DNA of 64,000 bases. Origin: Nephromyces sp. MM_2019 (lineage: Eukaryota; Apicomplexa; Aconoidasida; Nephromycida). The translations under genes were made by a program, and so were the position numbers. Positions within the stretch are counted from its first letter, which is position 1. Each line of letters begins with the position of its first letter. This document shows, in pieces, positions 36,854-50,400 of this stretch. The notes under the pieces were generated by a model. The model did not search any database and had not been told where the DNA came from. It saw nothing but the letters and a program-made list of their open reading frames with translations. The stretch spans positions 1 through 64,000 of the forward strand of contig JADHZB010002040.1 of assembly GCA_015657535.1 (NCBI GenBank). Reading direction: 5' to 3'.

Positions 36854-39571
36854 TTACTGAATGCGATCCTGCCGTTCGGAAATCTGGTTTAGCAGAAGAA
36901 TCCTATCGGGTTCCCAACACAATAAAAACATCATAGTGGAAACTACGATTAACACTCCAGCTGGTGCATATTTTCTCATTCCTGACAAGTAGAAATACAT
37001 CGCCAATTTTAAAAGTGCAAAACCTAACCATTTCAAGAATTTATACGATAAGCCCAATTTTAGCAGTGCACTCTTGAGAGCTTTTACATGTTAAAAGCTC
37101 GGAAATAAAACAGCTAGCATAAAGAAACCTCTCGCGTGACACTGTGAAATGAAAAATTTACGCAAATAAAATATCAAAGGAAACTTGAGAACTCAGATAA
37201 AAATGAGCGTTCAAGAACTCGACACATTTGCGCACTGAATAGCTTGAACGAGTTAACTAGCCTTATGGGATACGAGATACATGAAGGTAACGCATAACCT
37301 CGAATACCTCTATACAGCAAAAAAAACCCCTGAAAGATAGTGACTAAACCATACTAAGCTCTTGTCCGGAGTTTGAAGCCAAGTAAACATTCTAGAGAAA
37401 TCTATTGCAATAAAATTTAACATGGGTACTTCCTCTTGCCCATGCAATACTCGTACTACACACAGAGAAAGTAACACACTACTACTCATTAAAGAGAACC
37501 TTCAAAGCCACCTAGAATTTATACAAGCCAGATAACAGTCATACAATATATCTTATCAACGTAGTGGCTCATGGAGAGTGTGAAAGAACCGTAAGACATA
37601 TAATTAGGATTTAGAGTACACAAAACAGTAATACATATCTCACCTGCGCCACAGATTTCCAATTCGGGAAAAGAGAACAGAGCGTTTCAATATACTTCTT
37701 CATGGCTGCTTCCTTATCAGTTCCTTTGATGCTATCCCACGACTCCCACTTCGCTTTGTTACTTAATTCCCACATAGAATGGGTAGCAGGTCCTGCATCA
37801 CCTTGTGTAGCCTAAGAAAATAAATTAACAATGCAAGTTATAAAACGCTTAAAAACAAGTTGAAAATGAAATAAAAAACAATAAGGAAAATATGCTAGGC
37901 TGCCTCTAAGAGAAGGCCTATAAATCCTTTCATGAGAAGTGGAAAATTTGGCAGCCTCATTCACCATAGTGATAATGCAGGTTTCTAGAGAGCCTTTCAT
38001 TTGAAGCTAAAAAATCTTAACTAGACCAATAGCTACTGCAAAAAAAAGAAGTTGACTAGCAGGAGAACAAGTACGAAAACGCCGGGGATACCCTATACAA
38101 GTGTCATACGCTAAACTTCTATCCAACAAATATCATATATTCATATGCCTAACAAGTGGGGAGGAGAGAATTCATAAGCGTAGCTGGAATAGAACTGAAG
38201 GCTGAAAAAAATACAAGTGAATATCATGAAAATTTACAATGAGCCAGAAAAATTAACTTGGTCGATTACTTTTATCGGCAACTGAGGTATAGCTCGCTTT
38301 CAAGGCTACAAAAAATGTTGCATAATCCAAACAAGAACAAGTATATACTAAGCGAAACAGAGCAAAAAAAAGATGCGATCAAGCAAGTCGTTGATAGGAC
38401 ACTAGTTACACGGAGTAGCCACTGCTTTACTTATTACGGTAGCCCATTCTTTTGAAGGCATTTATTCAGCAATCAAGCAGCCAACTCCCAAAGTCAACAT
38501 AGCCCATATCAGTGTCGTGAGAGTTAATGAGACGCAAAATTAGCCAACGCTGTGAAAAATTTAATTCAAACAAGAGTATGAAAGTAAGAAAATAACATGC
38601 AATGCACAGCGCCACACTTTTTAGCGAAGCAAGTTCACCCTACATCATCGGTTGCAATAAGTAGAGGCATAATATCATTCATCCCTCATGAATATCCACA
38701 CAGTTCAATATACCACGATTATACCCCGATACTGGTGCTCCATACATAGCCCTATGCCGTCAAGCATTCTACAAAACAAATAAGTGGAAAATTTTTGCTA
38801 ACAGTGTAAAAGAAGAAGCGGAGCGCACAGCGCACTTTCATCTTGTGGTCCACTTACAGCACACTGCCACTCATATTACATTAAAACCTCAGCTTTTCTA
38901 TTTAAACGCACACCTCATGATAGCCATCATCAAGCCAAATCTAATCATAAAGAATAAAATACAAGCTGCAGAGGCCGCACCAAGCACAGAAGAAATACTA
39001 AAGGTAAACCAAGGGAGGTCAAAAGCGTAGCGCTATCATTATAAGCATACAAAATACGTTGCAAACTTAAAAAAATAGCATCTAGATGCTACTAGCTGCT
39101 ACCGGCACCCAAATTCGACCAACACGAAAAGGTGCCATCCAATGCTTTTGGTTCCCCAGGAAACTTACCGCATTACCGAGCAGCTAAGACAAACCACAAT
39201 TTAAACGAAAAAGAGCCCTGAGCAATGAGCAGCATTATCTGTGGTGCAGGCACAACCTCATATCACCCTACAAAAAACCAAGAGATGCACCAGAATGCCA
39301 CATGAATGAAAAAGCAAAAAAAATTCAGTCATTCCCTTATCTGAGCACACTTAGCTGCCATTCAATATAATGCAACTAAATGTACATGAATAAAGCAGCC
39401 ACAATTCTCTTGCAGTACCCAGAGCCGAACACAGCCCCAACCAGCATATTGCTTTATAACCTGCTTGAAATACTTGTAGAGCACCAATCTATCGTCATCA
39501 GAAAGCTTCATGTTTTGCGCCGCGTAGGAGCTCCCAACGAACTTACAAGCGGCCTGAAATTCAGCCTCCAT
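36854..39571 (-). CDS. ACBP: Acyl-CoA-binding protein, possibly with a membrane tail
   Basis: Binds medium- and long-chain acyl-CoA esters for transport and buffering. Exon 1 (39571-39461) starts at ATG and encodes MEAEFQAACKFVG to LYKYFKQ. Exon 2 (37811-37644) continues ATQGDAGPATHSMWELSNKA, KWESWDSIKGTDKEAAMKKY and ends NWKSVAQ. The join restores the conserved Y-x-x-F-KQAT-x-GD block, and the binding residues (Tyr in YKYFKQ, Lys in NKAKW, Tyr in MKKY) are all present, so the 93-residue domain is secure. The tail is tentative. An open segment 37072-36854 in the right phase encodes 72 residues with hydrophobic stretches (APAGVLIVVSTMMFLLCW) ending in RQDRIQ and TAA, which would make a membrane-anchored ACBP like ACBD5. 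The acceptor there (CTCTCAAG) is poor, and other terminal exons are possible in the 570-base gap. Confidence 0.85.
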
Positions 39572-42500
39572 TGCTAAAATCTTACAATATTCAAATATGG
39601 CGTAGATAAGAAGTTGCAAGTTCTTGTACTCACCAAATTGTCATTATTCACGAAAGTGACAGAATTAAACCACGACGTGTGCATGCTTGTAGAATACCAT
39701 CGGTCTGGTTGCTTGTCGCGTAAGGCTTTTCGAGCTGGCAATACGGGGGAGTATCAAGGGAACAGCATGTCATGCCCTTTCTGGCAGTTCCCCGCGCTAA
39801 TAACAGGATTTGGTTGCTTCAACGAGCTCGCAAAACTAATCCTGTACCATAGACGGCGGTCAGAATGTAGGTATGCTGTAACCATGTTCGTGACAGAGGT
39901 ATGCTATCCGCCTGAGAGGTGTTGAAGATGTTCTTATTTAAAGATTTATTTTTGAAATACTGCTACGATTAGGACGTCATACTGTAGGCATTCTTACCTA
40001 TGTTTTCTGCCATGCGCAACAGCTCACTATACCTCATAACTAGTATACAGTTTATCCTTGCTTTGTACTAAGGAAACAAAATATATTAAATTCCAGAATA
40101 TGCTATTCGGGGCCTTTTAAGCCGATTTTACGGCCTAAAGATGTTCTGTGCAGGTAAAACGTATGATCAAATTTTTTTGCTTGCAGCTCTATATAAGTGA
40201 ATTTAGTTTCACAGGCCTTTTTTTAACCTTGTTCTTAAGCTTCCTGCGTGAAAGAATTCAGGTAATTTCCCCATTGCCCCCAGGTAGCTCAAGCAGCTTA
40301 AAGAACTGAGTTGACTTACTCTCGTTGTACGCTACAGCTTTTTTATGCGTCATTATTGTTGGACCATAGCTTTGGGGTGTAAAAACGATGTAAATTAGTT
40401 GCTCAATATGTAATTCGATGAATCTAAATGCTACACACAAACGCCTGGAAGGTAAACTTCTAATGTCTTCAGCATTATACATAAAATTAGCTCAGCTGTT
40501 GATTTTTTGTACTAAGAATATCATTGGTTTGATCAACACGCGCTCAATTTTGTACGAGCATTTCAACCTTACGGATTACTACTGTAGGAAACCGTGAAGC
40601 AACTTCCATGTAAGTTATAGCCATAAAATTTGCTGTGCTCGCGGTGAGCACAGAGAATATCATGAAACATGGAACGATTCAACCTAGTCTGCATATTTAT
40701 AGCATGACGAGTATGCCAGAGAAAATATATGCTATCCATGCAAGAACCTAATCAGTATTTCCTTTTGGCAGTATATTTTAAAGTGTGATACACGTGTACG
40801 GGTTATAGATTGCGTGTCCATTTATGCACCGTGTGCTTCATTTTATTATAGCTATTACCGTACGCCAGTATATGTTAATCCTTTCAATGTTCAATTTTAT
40901 TAGGGTTCACCATTGTAGATAACTAGCTAGTCTTACCCATTAGTCTTTCAAGAATTGCAGCAAAATAAGCTTAGACTATTGATGAGCTTATAGAAGTTTT
41001 ATGGGCTCTCTTGGGCCAAAGAGATATTAAGCTCATAGTAAAATGGCTGAGAACAGTGCAGCGCATTTTTTTTCACAGCCGAAAATTTGAGTTACGACGG
41101 GATTATACATAGAGAAAGACGATTTGCGGTAGCCGCCGCCGCAGTTATAATGGCAACTCGGTGAAGCTACTCTGTGAGCCCTAAATTTCCTGTATTTTAT
41201 CATGACAAGAGGCATTTGTGAGAATCGTGCGTGAAATCATTGTGTTTGAGGTAGATTAGCCTAGCTTCAATACATAGTGCTGCAAGGCCACCAGGAAATA
41301 CCACAGGCTACGAGCACCTTAATGCTTTGTAGCATGGTAATAGCATAAAGTTAATATTTAATATGATCTTGTACATAACAAATGAGAAAGAATCAAATTT
41401 ATCCAATGAAATAGGCAATGTAAATGGCAGAAACCAAAAGTATACCTGAAACACCAGTCATTAACACCTAGGTTGTAGCTGCAATGTCCCTGTATATTAC
41501 TGTATGGATCTGTTAAACAAGCTTGGGGATGTGACGCCAGTGTGGTGACGGCATAGCTGATCGCAGGATTAAGCATTATACGAGTTGCTTGTAGTGCCGT
41601 CATGCATTTGTAGCAAACAACTAGGTCATTGTTACACAATATCTATCCAGCGCAACGAGCAATACAAAAAGCTAATGCTCTGTCAGGGAACTTTCATCCA
41701 GGAAAGGTAAACAGCATTTCATCCCGATTGAGCAAGGTTGCCCCCATCCAGTACCCCAGTGCTTCCCTTCCTGTCTGTAATTTTTTCGGGATTTCCGGTT
41801 TTCCATCATTTTTTGGTGGGATCTATTGCAATGTGCAGACCGTGGTGGTAGCAGGACGATTTGAAAGCCGGGACACCAGCGATTCAGAATGCAGTATGCG
41901 TTGAAGCTAGGATACAGACGGCTGGGAAATCCCTGCTGATTTGCTTAACTTAGTCGTTTTGCATGGATTTCTAGGTTACACCCTCTTGCTTTTTTTCTGC
42001 TGATGGCTATGTTTCGTTTTGTAACTCCAGGTTCCTACAATATGCGCTTGTACTCCCGAACTATGCACTGCAATGCATTGCTGCTGTTTTCCGTTCGTCC
42101 AAATAAATAGGGACCTTTGCGCAATTATATTTTGATACTTTCAGCAAGGTTTCTTTGCTTGAGTGATGCATGACAAAGGGGTAAATGTACTTTTTTTGAG
42201 AAGCTTTTTGCTCTGCAGTGAGGATGCATTATAGGGATATGCTTTTGCTTTTTTGTTACGCCTAAAAAAAAAAATAAAAGGAACTGTTACCTTTTTCGCC
42301 TCCTGATTATACGCTTTTTTACTGGAAATATATACTGGCAAACTAGCTCTGCATTTCGCATTTCCTTAATTTGTGGACTATCTCGTATGTATGGCCGCCC
42401 TTGGACCAACAAGCAGTTTATTTGAATACACTGCATTTTCACTTGGTTCTCCACCAGCCGGATGAGTGTTTCGCGAAGAAAAAGTGAGCCAAATAGAGTT

Positions 42501-44649
42501 TTTTGTGTGTCAGCACTGTGGTTTAAATCCCAACAAGGATACAATTTGGCACGATTGCTCGCATTTTGTGGCAACCTTATTCAAAGGTGTGGAAGATACG
42601 TTTTAATCACTTCTATCTCTTCACCTTTGTGACTAGCCGGTTCGCAGGGAACAATCGCTATGCGCTTTCGATGGAGGTCCATCAGCTTGATTTACCTTGC
42701 TTAGTATTATATTTGAGCCAGTTTTGTAATGTTTACACGTTAAATTAATAGTTGAAGTCATTATTTGATGCTTCTAACGGATTCTTACTACCAGAAAGAA
42801 CTTTTTATTACCGATATTTACAATGAAAAGTTATCGTAGCCAATGTATACAAGTTCTTGCACCCGTAAAATACCCTGCTGCACTGATAATGTATAGAAGT
42901 TAATTTCTGAATCGAGTGGAAGGCCTTCCTAAAACTATTTCTTTCCAGATGGGCGAGTAAGAAATGAGAGGGACGAATATATTCACAAATCGAACATTGT
43001 TTTGCTTCACGATTTATTTTTTTTAATTATTCCTACCCTCTATACAGCAGGTCCTGGAAGCCCTTTTTTTCGGTTCTACAACTTATGTTAATTACGTTTT
43101 CATTATATTTTTCTGAATATGTGGTGAACCTTTCTGTCTTGATTTTCCTAGTCTTCGCGCACTGATTCCTCTGTGCTTAGAATAAGAATGCTTTCACTCA
43201 TGCGGCCACGCGCTTGTTATTGTCGCCTTGTTCATATTTTTTGTGAAGCAGTGATAAAGGTACACAAAGCGTAAATTATGAAAAAATATTGATACTATCT
43301 TTATGTAATTTCGCAGCAACCGTGGTCATTAAAAAAATTTGCTACTGGGATCTCAACCCATGCCAGATGAAAATTCTGGTAAGCTCTTTAGGATTTTAAA
43401 ATATAATTGTGAATGAGTAGTTTATTGACTTATTACCTCATCATCTCATTCCCTAAAAAATTATTCTTACATATGCATTATTATGTGCTTCTTCGCAGTC
43501 TCCACATGTACATGCTTGCAAATTTGAGCTCCCTAAACTCTTTTATATCAGAACCTAGCTTAAGCAATAACTATAGCTTATTTTTTATTGTGTGGGGCAT
43601 TAGTTTATTTACTTTGAAGCTACGGCTTTCTTTTGAAGCTGGGACACGCTACAACAGCATATAAGCATATATAGATTCTCACGGTCTTTTCTTTCTATTA
43701 GCTTCATGGAGGCTTTCCGTTTATACAGTCTTTCCGTATGACTATATTTATCTAAAAATTGACGACAGAGAGCGTGCTTCACGTGTTTTTATAGCATGAT
43801 TGCATAAATTAGGGCTATTTTTTTTATCTAGCAAGCTGGATGGAGAAGAATGTATCACTACTTGTACTTTTATGGGTCTCCAGTTTGTTTATATGCTGTT
43901 GGTTTCATGTTCATTATTTTTTTTTACAGTTTTTGTTGGTATCTTCGGGACGATAAAAGTTTGTGATATACCTTAGTTTGCAAACGATTTTTCAGTTTTT
44001 TCCATGCTCTTGGGGTTTTATGAACTGGTCGCTACTATAACCAGGCGAATTAATTTTTTTACCGGATAATATCCTGGTTTTAATATTTATTTTACTAAAC
44101 TGCGCAAGAAATACATTGAAGCGATGCGCTACTCTCTGTTGAATATATTAGGCACTATTTTTCCTATTATTCCTTAATTATGAGGCTCATGCGGTGATTT
44201 CACGGCATGGAATTAGCACAGGTAATAGCTGAAACGCTTCAGGAATTCGTGGTGCTTAATTATTGTATTACAGCAGGTGCCTGTTTTTTTTGACAGAAAA
44301 TTCTGTTTTTCAAGTGGATGGTAGAATTAATAAAAATTTCCTTATGAAATACTTTTCCCATTACAGCATCAATAACAGGTGTAAAGCTGCATAATTTAAA
44401 TTTTTTACTCAAACGTTGTAGGTGCGGCAATATCCATATTCAGGTGCTGAAGAAAGTATCTTATGCCGAAGAGACTTTTTTTTTGCTGATATTTCCATAC
44501 AAAAGTGCGCCTGCAACTCTTTTTTCAACCATCTAAAGAAGCTATTTGTGGGATTTTCCTCAGTGATATTAAAGAATTTTTTCATGTATTAAGTGCTTCT
44601 CAACATTCTCTGTGCTAATATGAAGAGGCATCTAATGAATTTCTTGTAG
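39572..44649. other. Divergent intergenic region between ACBP and ClpP
   Basis: ACBP and ClpP point away from each other here. The undetected 5' exon(s) of ClpP, including its start codon, probably lie in the right half. Open frames at 39614-39925 (plus), 41629-41904 (plus) and 42287-42574 (minus) have no supporting similarity. AT-rich, with T homopolymers. No RNA gene recognised. Confidence 0.3.
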
Positions 44650-47496
44650 GTTTTAATGCTGGAAGAATCCTCGTAGGTAATCCCAATGTAAAAACTATAG
44701 GTGGAGGTTGTCGGCTAGAGGGCCTGTGCGGAAAATCTTTGGTACCATTGCAAGCTTTTCCTTCAATGAGAAATCTTTTCTCTAAGTCAAGCCTATATAT
44801 GATGCCACTAGGTAATGCAAAACTTAAAGCAGGCGATTGAACAAAAGTAAAACTAGCAACTTCTTGGCTTAACTGCTCTCGGGAAGTATTCAATGAAAAG
44901 ATGCTTCTTCTGTTTACCTGAGTCATGTGGTATTTTTTTTGTTGCCAAATAGCCATTTTTTTTTTTTTTGTTATATATCTCAACCCCTAGCAGGTACCAA
45001 ATGTTTTTGAGATGTCTTAGCCGCGCAATTTTCTGTGAACTCCTTAAAGCGAATGGAATCTTTGAAAAAAGTTGTTTTTTTTCATTTCAGAATAACTTCA
45101 AATTAAGTTGCGAAATGGCAGCAATGAATTGAATGCAAGGTTTTTTGTAAGGCTAGGCTTGATTTCATAAGGCCTCCACAAAGCTTGGTATATCAAACTC
45201 TGCCTTTCCCCATGAGAAAGTATGCAAATTCTTTTACAGTATGCATACTATTCATTTGAACTTTAAGTTGCCCCTTATTCTTGTTTGAAGAGAAATCACG
45301 CGTTCAAACTGAAAAAAATCCTTTTGCTCGTTTAGCCTTGAACTCCCTGAATACAAAACTTCCAAAGATTACATGCTCTCGTTTTTGTAGGCTGATTTAA
45401 CGTTGTAGCTGTAATACATTCGCTTAACTCTAGAAATTAATTTTTACAGTAGTGAGTATTTTTAAATGGATATTTTAGGTATTCCAAAGGTTCCCTATAG
45501 AATTCCTGGTACCTCTTCAGCGGAATGGATAGATATCTACAACAGGTCCTAATTTGGTGCCAATTTTATGCCTATCTTTGATGCACCTTCTAAAGTGTTT
45601 GAAAATATTGCTTAGTGATGTGAAATTTCGTAACTCAGCTATACTGGAATAAAATGTTTAAGCTTTTGATTATAAGCTTTTCTGTGTGCATTGATGAATG
45701 AGGTATGACGCGTGGAATTAGGGATTTTTTTGTATATGAGACGGAAAATGTTTCTTGTTAGTGGTCAGCAGAATAATGACCACCCTTGCTTCACTAAGGT
45801 TTATTGAAAGGCTGATCATTATGAATACAAGGGATTTAGAATCTGTTATCGTTGTGCATATTGAATTTATTATAGAGTAGGAGGAATCGGCATTGTGAGG
45901 TGAAACGGTTAGGTTTTTCATTATAATGGGAAAAGCGTGTTACTGGTGCTTTTAATGGAAATTGCTATTATAGTGTAGTTGTGCCTGAAACAGCGCTGCT
46001 TTAATGTGGTTGATGTTTTAAGCATAAAGTGAAATTTTTCATGTCATGCTTGAAAATGCGAGGCTCTAGAGAGCGCTTTTTGGTAGCTTACTAATTCTGT
46101 CTGATTGCTCAATACTCCTTTTTGAAGCTGATGGTTTTACCTTTTTTCAATTTTTTCGTGTCATCAAATTTTAGAGCGCAGTTTTGCACGCGTTAGTTTC
46201 TCTTCGTTTCATTTTTTTCGCATCGCGTACATGATTGTTGTGATTGTTTTCTGTTGATCTTGCTGTTAATTTTTTTTTCTAATGAACACGCCTTCTTTGC
46301 GTCCATGTCACTAGACTCTACAGGGAACGCATCATTTTTCTGAGTCAAGAACTTGATGATGAATTGGCCAACACTGTAATTGGACTGATGCTCTATCTGG
46401 ATAGTGAGGATAGTAGCAAACCAATTTACTTATACATTAATTGTCCAGGTGGCTCCGTTGTATCTGGACTCGCCATATATGATACTATGCAGGTAATACA
46501 GAGGAGGCTAACTGTTGATTTTTTTCTATTACGTCTTTTCAATCTCTTCTGCATCAGTAGCTTATGCAGAATAAAATTTTGCTTTTTGTGCAGCCATGCG
46601 ATATTTTGTCGGTTTCTTAATAGCGGGTCTGCAATGTTACTATGTATGTAATTCATAGCTTCCAGCGAGTATTTCGCTTCATCTAATGCCATGACGCTTT
46701 TTTCAGCACATAAAATCGGAAGTTGTCACAGTCAATGTTGGAATGGCGGCCTCTATGGCTTCTTTTCTGCTAGCTGGTGGAGCAAAAGGAAAACGTCTAG
46801 CTCTTCCACATAGTCGTACCATGATCCACCAGCCCACTGGTGGGACTCAAGGACAAGCAGAAGATATTAAAGTTGAGGCAGCGCAGATTTTGAGAATTCG
46901 GCAGCAAATTGTGGATCTATATTGGTGAACACTAGTTTAGTTTTGATTTTCTTTTCATTGAAAATTTTATATTTGCTTTGTTGAATTACTTAGCGGCCTG
47001 CTGCTTTGTACTCTCATCTATTATGCAAAAAAGTGATTGCTTTTCGTATGCAAATACATGAACTCTGTGAGCTGAAACAGTGGTGTGGGTGTGTGGGAAG
47101 AAGCAGTGGCGTGTGTTTCACTTTTGAATTGTCTCGTATTTAGTTTTGTGGGATATTCGAATTTAGTCGTCTGTCGCGCTTTTAATACCATGTTTTGCGA
47201 TTTTTTACTTTGATAAGTAGATGAGGTACCTCCGCGAAATTTTTTTGAATGGGATTGGTTGAATATTTCTTTTGCTACCTCATTCGAGCCACATCCAAAG
47301 TGTGGGAGTACTTTGCAAGATGTCTATCAGAACTAATTGGCTTTTTATATGATCCTTTTTTTTATTCTTTAGCGTCATGACAGGGTTACCTAGTAGCCAA
47401 ATAATGAAAGATTTGGATAGAGATACATTTATGTCTGCTGAAGAAGCCAAGAATTATGGTTTGATTGATCAAGTTATCGAGATCAATGGCCAGTGA
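44650..47496 (+). CDS. CLPP: Plastid-type ClpP protease subunit, nuclear-encoded, 5' end incomplete
   Basis: Catalytic serine protease subunit of the ATP-dependent Clp complex of a plastid-type organelle. Exons: 44650-44811, 45479-45545, 46315-46492, 46707-46924, 47373-47496. The first encodes about 53 presequence-like residues (Ser/Lys/Gly-rich, [20 protein letters not shown]) and ends MMPLG. The rest is a complete ClpP core: [46 protein letters not shown], catalytic Ser in [10 protein letters not shown], catalytic His in MIHQP, and catalytic Asp in [13 protein letters not shown], ending [11 protein letters not shown]. The P-x-G-[IV]-P-x-VPYR start is typical of cyanobacterial and plastid ClpP, not of mitochondrial ClpP. 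The first exon shown needs one upstream nucleotide for phase, so a further 5' exon with the start codon is missing. Exon 3 has competing acceptors 9 bases apart. Confidence 0.95.
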
Positions 47497-50400
47497 CTCA
47501 AGTGTAAGAATAAGCAATGAGACGAAGCTTATGACTCCATCTTAAAGAAGGCTATCACTTCCGTGACTTTTGGATTACTCTCCGTTAAAAAAGCTGATCA
47601 AGAGTTTTTGGTATGGATAGGAATTCATGAAGATTACCGATGTGCTGGTTGCACTATTAAATCTTTACCATCAAGAGAAAATGTCGAACCTATATACTTC
47701 AACCGTTCTAATTAGTTGCGAGGACGTTATTTCGTATAGTGCTACAAATTCTGATTGTTTATTATCACTGCGATAGTACTATTCGAAATTTTTTGCTTGT
47801 GTTTTTCTTTTGAAACGTGCTTAGAAATCTTAAGCTGGGCTTCCTCTGTTTTTGCTGCAGCCCACATGATATTTCCACTGTTTTGATTTCTTTCTTGCTA
47901 AAATTTATAGTTCAAAAAATTATGCTGAAATTTTTTGTGCGGTACATTATTTGTTCAGCGATCTTCCATTTTGTATATCGTTTTCTTGCCGCTCAGAACA
48001 TAAGCGTAACTTTTTTATATAAATTTATCTATTCTAAGGATATTATGCATTAAAAGAATTTTTCTTAAGCCTGTACAGTTATTAAAGACGTTCTTATGAC
48101 CCCCTTTATAGCCGCGGTTGTAGCTCGGATTGCGCGAGCTGGCGCGCTGGGTTCTTCATGTGCGATCATCGCAATTTCTTTTTAGCTACCGAACTGGCGG
48201 TCTAATTTTAATTTAAATGAATAATTCTGGTGGTTCGCATGCTGAATATGATAGTAAAATTTGAACATTGTGTTTGCTATTTGCTTCGACACTTCTACGT
48301 TATGTATGGCCTGAAATTCCAACTACGTAGTGGGACTTTGATTTTTTTTCTCTCGCTAGTTGCTTAAATATAACCGGAGGTTCAATTTGGCTTTATAAAT
48401 ATTACCTCCTAAATAACAGGTGGAATTTTTAGTCTGCTAATTTCTTCTTAGCCTATTCCTAAGTCACATGCCTTCTATTTGAACTTCATCGATGTTTCAA
48501 CCTCGAATATTGAAAAAATATTTTACATGGTAGGAAACTTGTTTTCTGTTTCATATGAGTCTTTTTTCACAAAGAAGTGTAAAGATGACATACTAGGAGG
48601 TATATATCTGTATTAGATAATTCAATTCGGTTTTTCCGATTAATCGGTCAGACTATTTAAATCTTGAAACTTAAGATGCATTCTCTGTATGACTAATCAA
48701 AGCTCTTTAAGCTTAAAAAAGTTATTTCTTATGTTTGAATTTTACTCCCTCTTATTTACGTCAAGAAATCCATTAGTTGCAGAAAAAATCACTACCTTTG
48801 GGATAAGTAGTATCCAAACATCGTGCTTTTCATTAATCATAGGCTATTAGATTATAAGTTTGTTCAAAGTGTCTCATTTTGTAACTGTTGCAATGTTAAA
48901 TTATAGGAAACCTATTTTTTTGTGTTTCCAATTCCTCTAGCAGCCTTTGCTACCGCAGCGCTTTATCATAGGATGGCTTTTTTATTGCTTTTTAGAATAT
49001 CTATTCATCATAAACTTAAGTGAAACTGCAAAATTTCCTGTGGTCTAAACCAAGGGTCAAAGATTCCAATGTGTGGGCAGTATAAGGTGAGGGTACTAAC
49101 CCCTCTATTTTGCTTAGTTCCTAGTTTCTTTTTATGTATAGGGCTTTTGACCTTGCACAATAAAAGCGCTATATGCTGCACTAGGTGGCTGCTTATTCAC
49201 TTATTCTCGATAACGAAATGTTTTTCTTGGTTCTCTATAGTTACCGCGTCATCTTTTTACATCTTAAAATAGAAGCTTGAATGGGCGAATATGCATCAAC
49301 AGCCTCTACCCACTTTTCAGATGTCCATACGTACTAAGCGGGCTACTACGATTCTCGTTAATTAAACATAACGAGAAGATGCTATGCTCGCATCTCAAAT
49401 TCGAATTTTCGGGAGTTGAAAGGAGATCTGTTATGCGGGAAGTGCTCACTACAGAATATGCATCACTGCTAGTAATTTTATTAGTACTTATTGATATGCA
49501 GAGTTATTCATGAAACGAGTAGTATTTTAATTAACCCGGATATTTCATGTATTCAAATGATTAAAAGGCACTGAACTTCAATAAGTGCGAATAAGTATGT
49601 GCGAAATCCATATTTTGATCGAGAGCGAGCCGTTTTACCCAACGGTAAGGTTGCACTATCTGCTATGATTAATAATGTTAATGAGTATAGTACTAATGAT
49701 GAAGTGGAACTACAAGTCTGCTCATGCCAGCTACGACGGCTGCTTAAAGCTGGGGCACAATGACCTGACGGCTGCAGTCTACCTCTTTTTCATTCCAGTC
49801 CACGCCTAATCTTTCGATTTGCGAAACATCATGGATGGTAGTTTTTTACGTTTGAATCACTTTAGAAGAATTAAATTGAGCAGTATAGTACTTGATTCTC
49901 AAATTTATTCAGCTTCATAAAGCGTGTAACAGATGGAAAAAAGCCATCATATATAAGGTTTGCGTACATGACTAGCAGTTCTGTTTATTCTCAAAAATAT
50001 GAAATTTAATACGAATTTTTTCGTATGATTTTTGGAAAAAAATTTTTACTCGAAGTTATGAAATTAAGATTATCGCGCTGCTTCAAAAGCACTTTTCAGT
50101 GGCTAATTGTCCTGAAGAATCCCCTCTAAAGTATAACGATACGAGTGCAGATATCAATTTTGCTGTAATACCGCTAATATCGTTCAAATCAGCTAATTTT
50201 CTCTGTATTCCAGCGATCTAGTTTGAAGGAAAACTCCCACTTTTCCTCATCCCCATTTGGCATTCACTGAGCCAGAGTCTACCGGTATACAAACGTGTTC
50301 CATGGTTTTGCCATATCTTGGAAATCGGAAAATGATGACTGTAGAACTAATGGGTACCGCATACAATAGTAGGATGCCATTTACAGTGAAGTCATTGCAC

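Noticed and set aside
44615..44983. A 122-codon minus-strand frame.
   Set aside because: It overlaps the ClpP presequence exon on the other strand, whose splice phase and protein context are convincing.
45466..45545. ClpP translation start at the ATG at 45466.
   Set aside because: The upstream exon ending at 44811 joins in phase to 45479 and gives the expected [11 protein letters not shown], so this ATG lies in the intron.
46324..46492. ClpP exon starting at 46324 as the main form.
   Set aside because: It deletes the LYR that nearly all plastid and cyanobacterial ClpP have; the acceptor at 46313-46314 restores it exactly.
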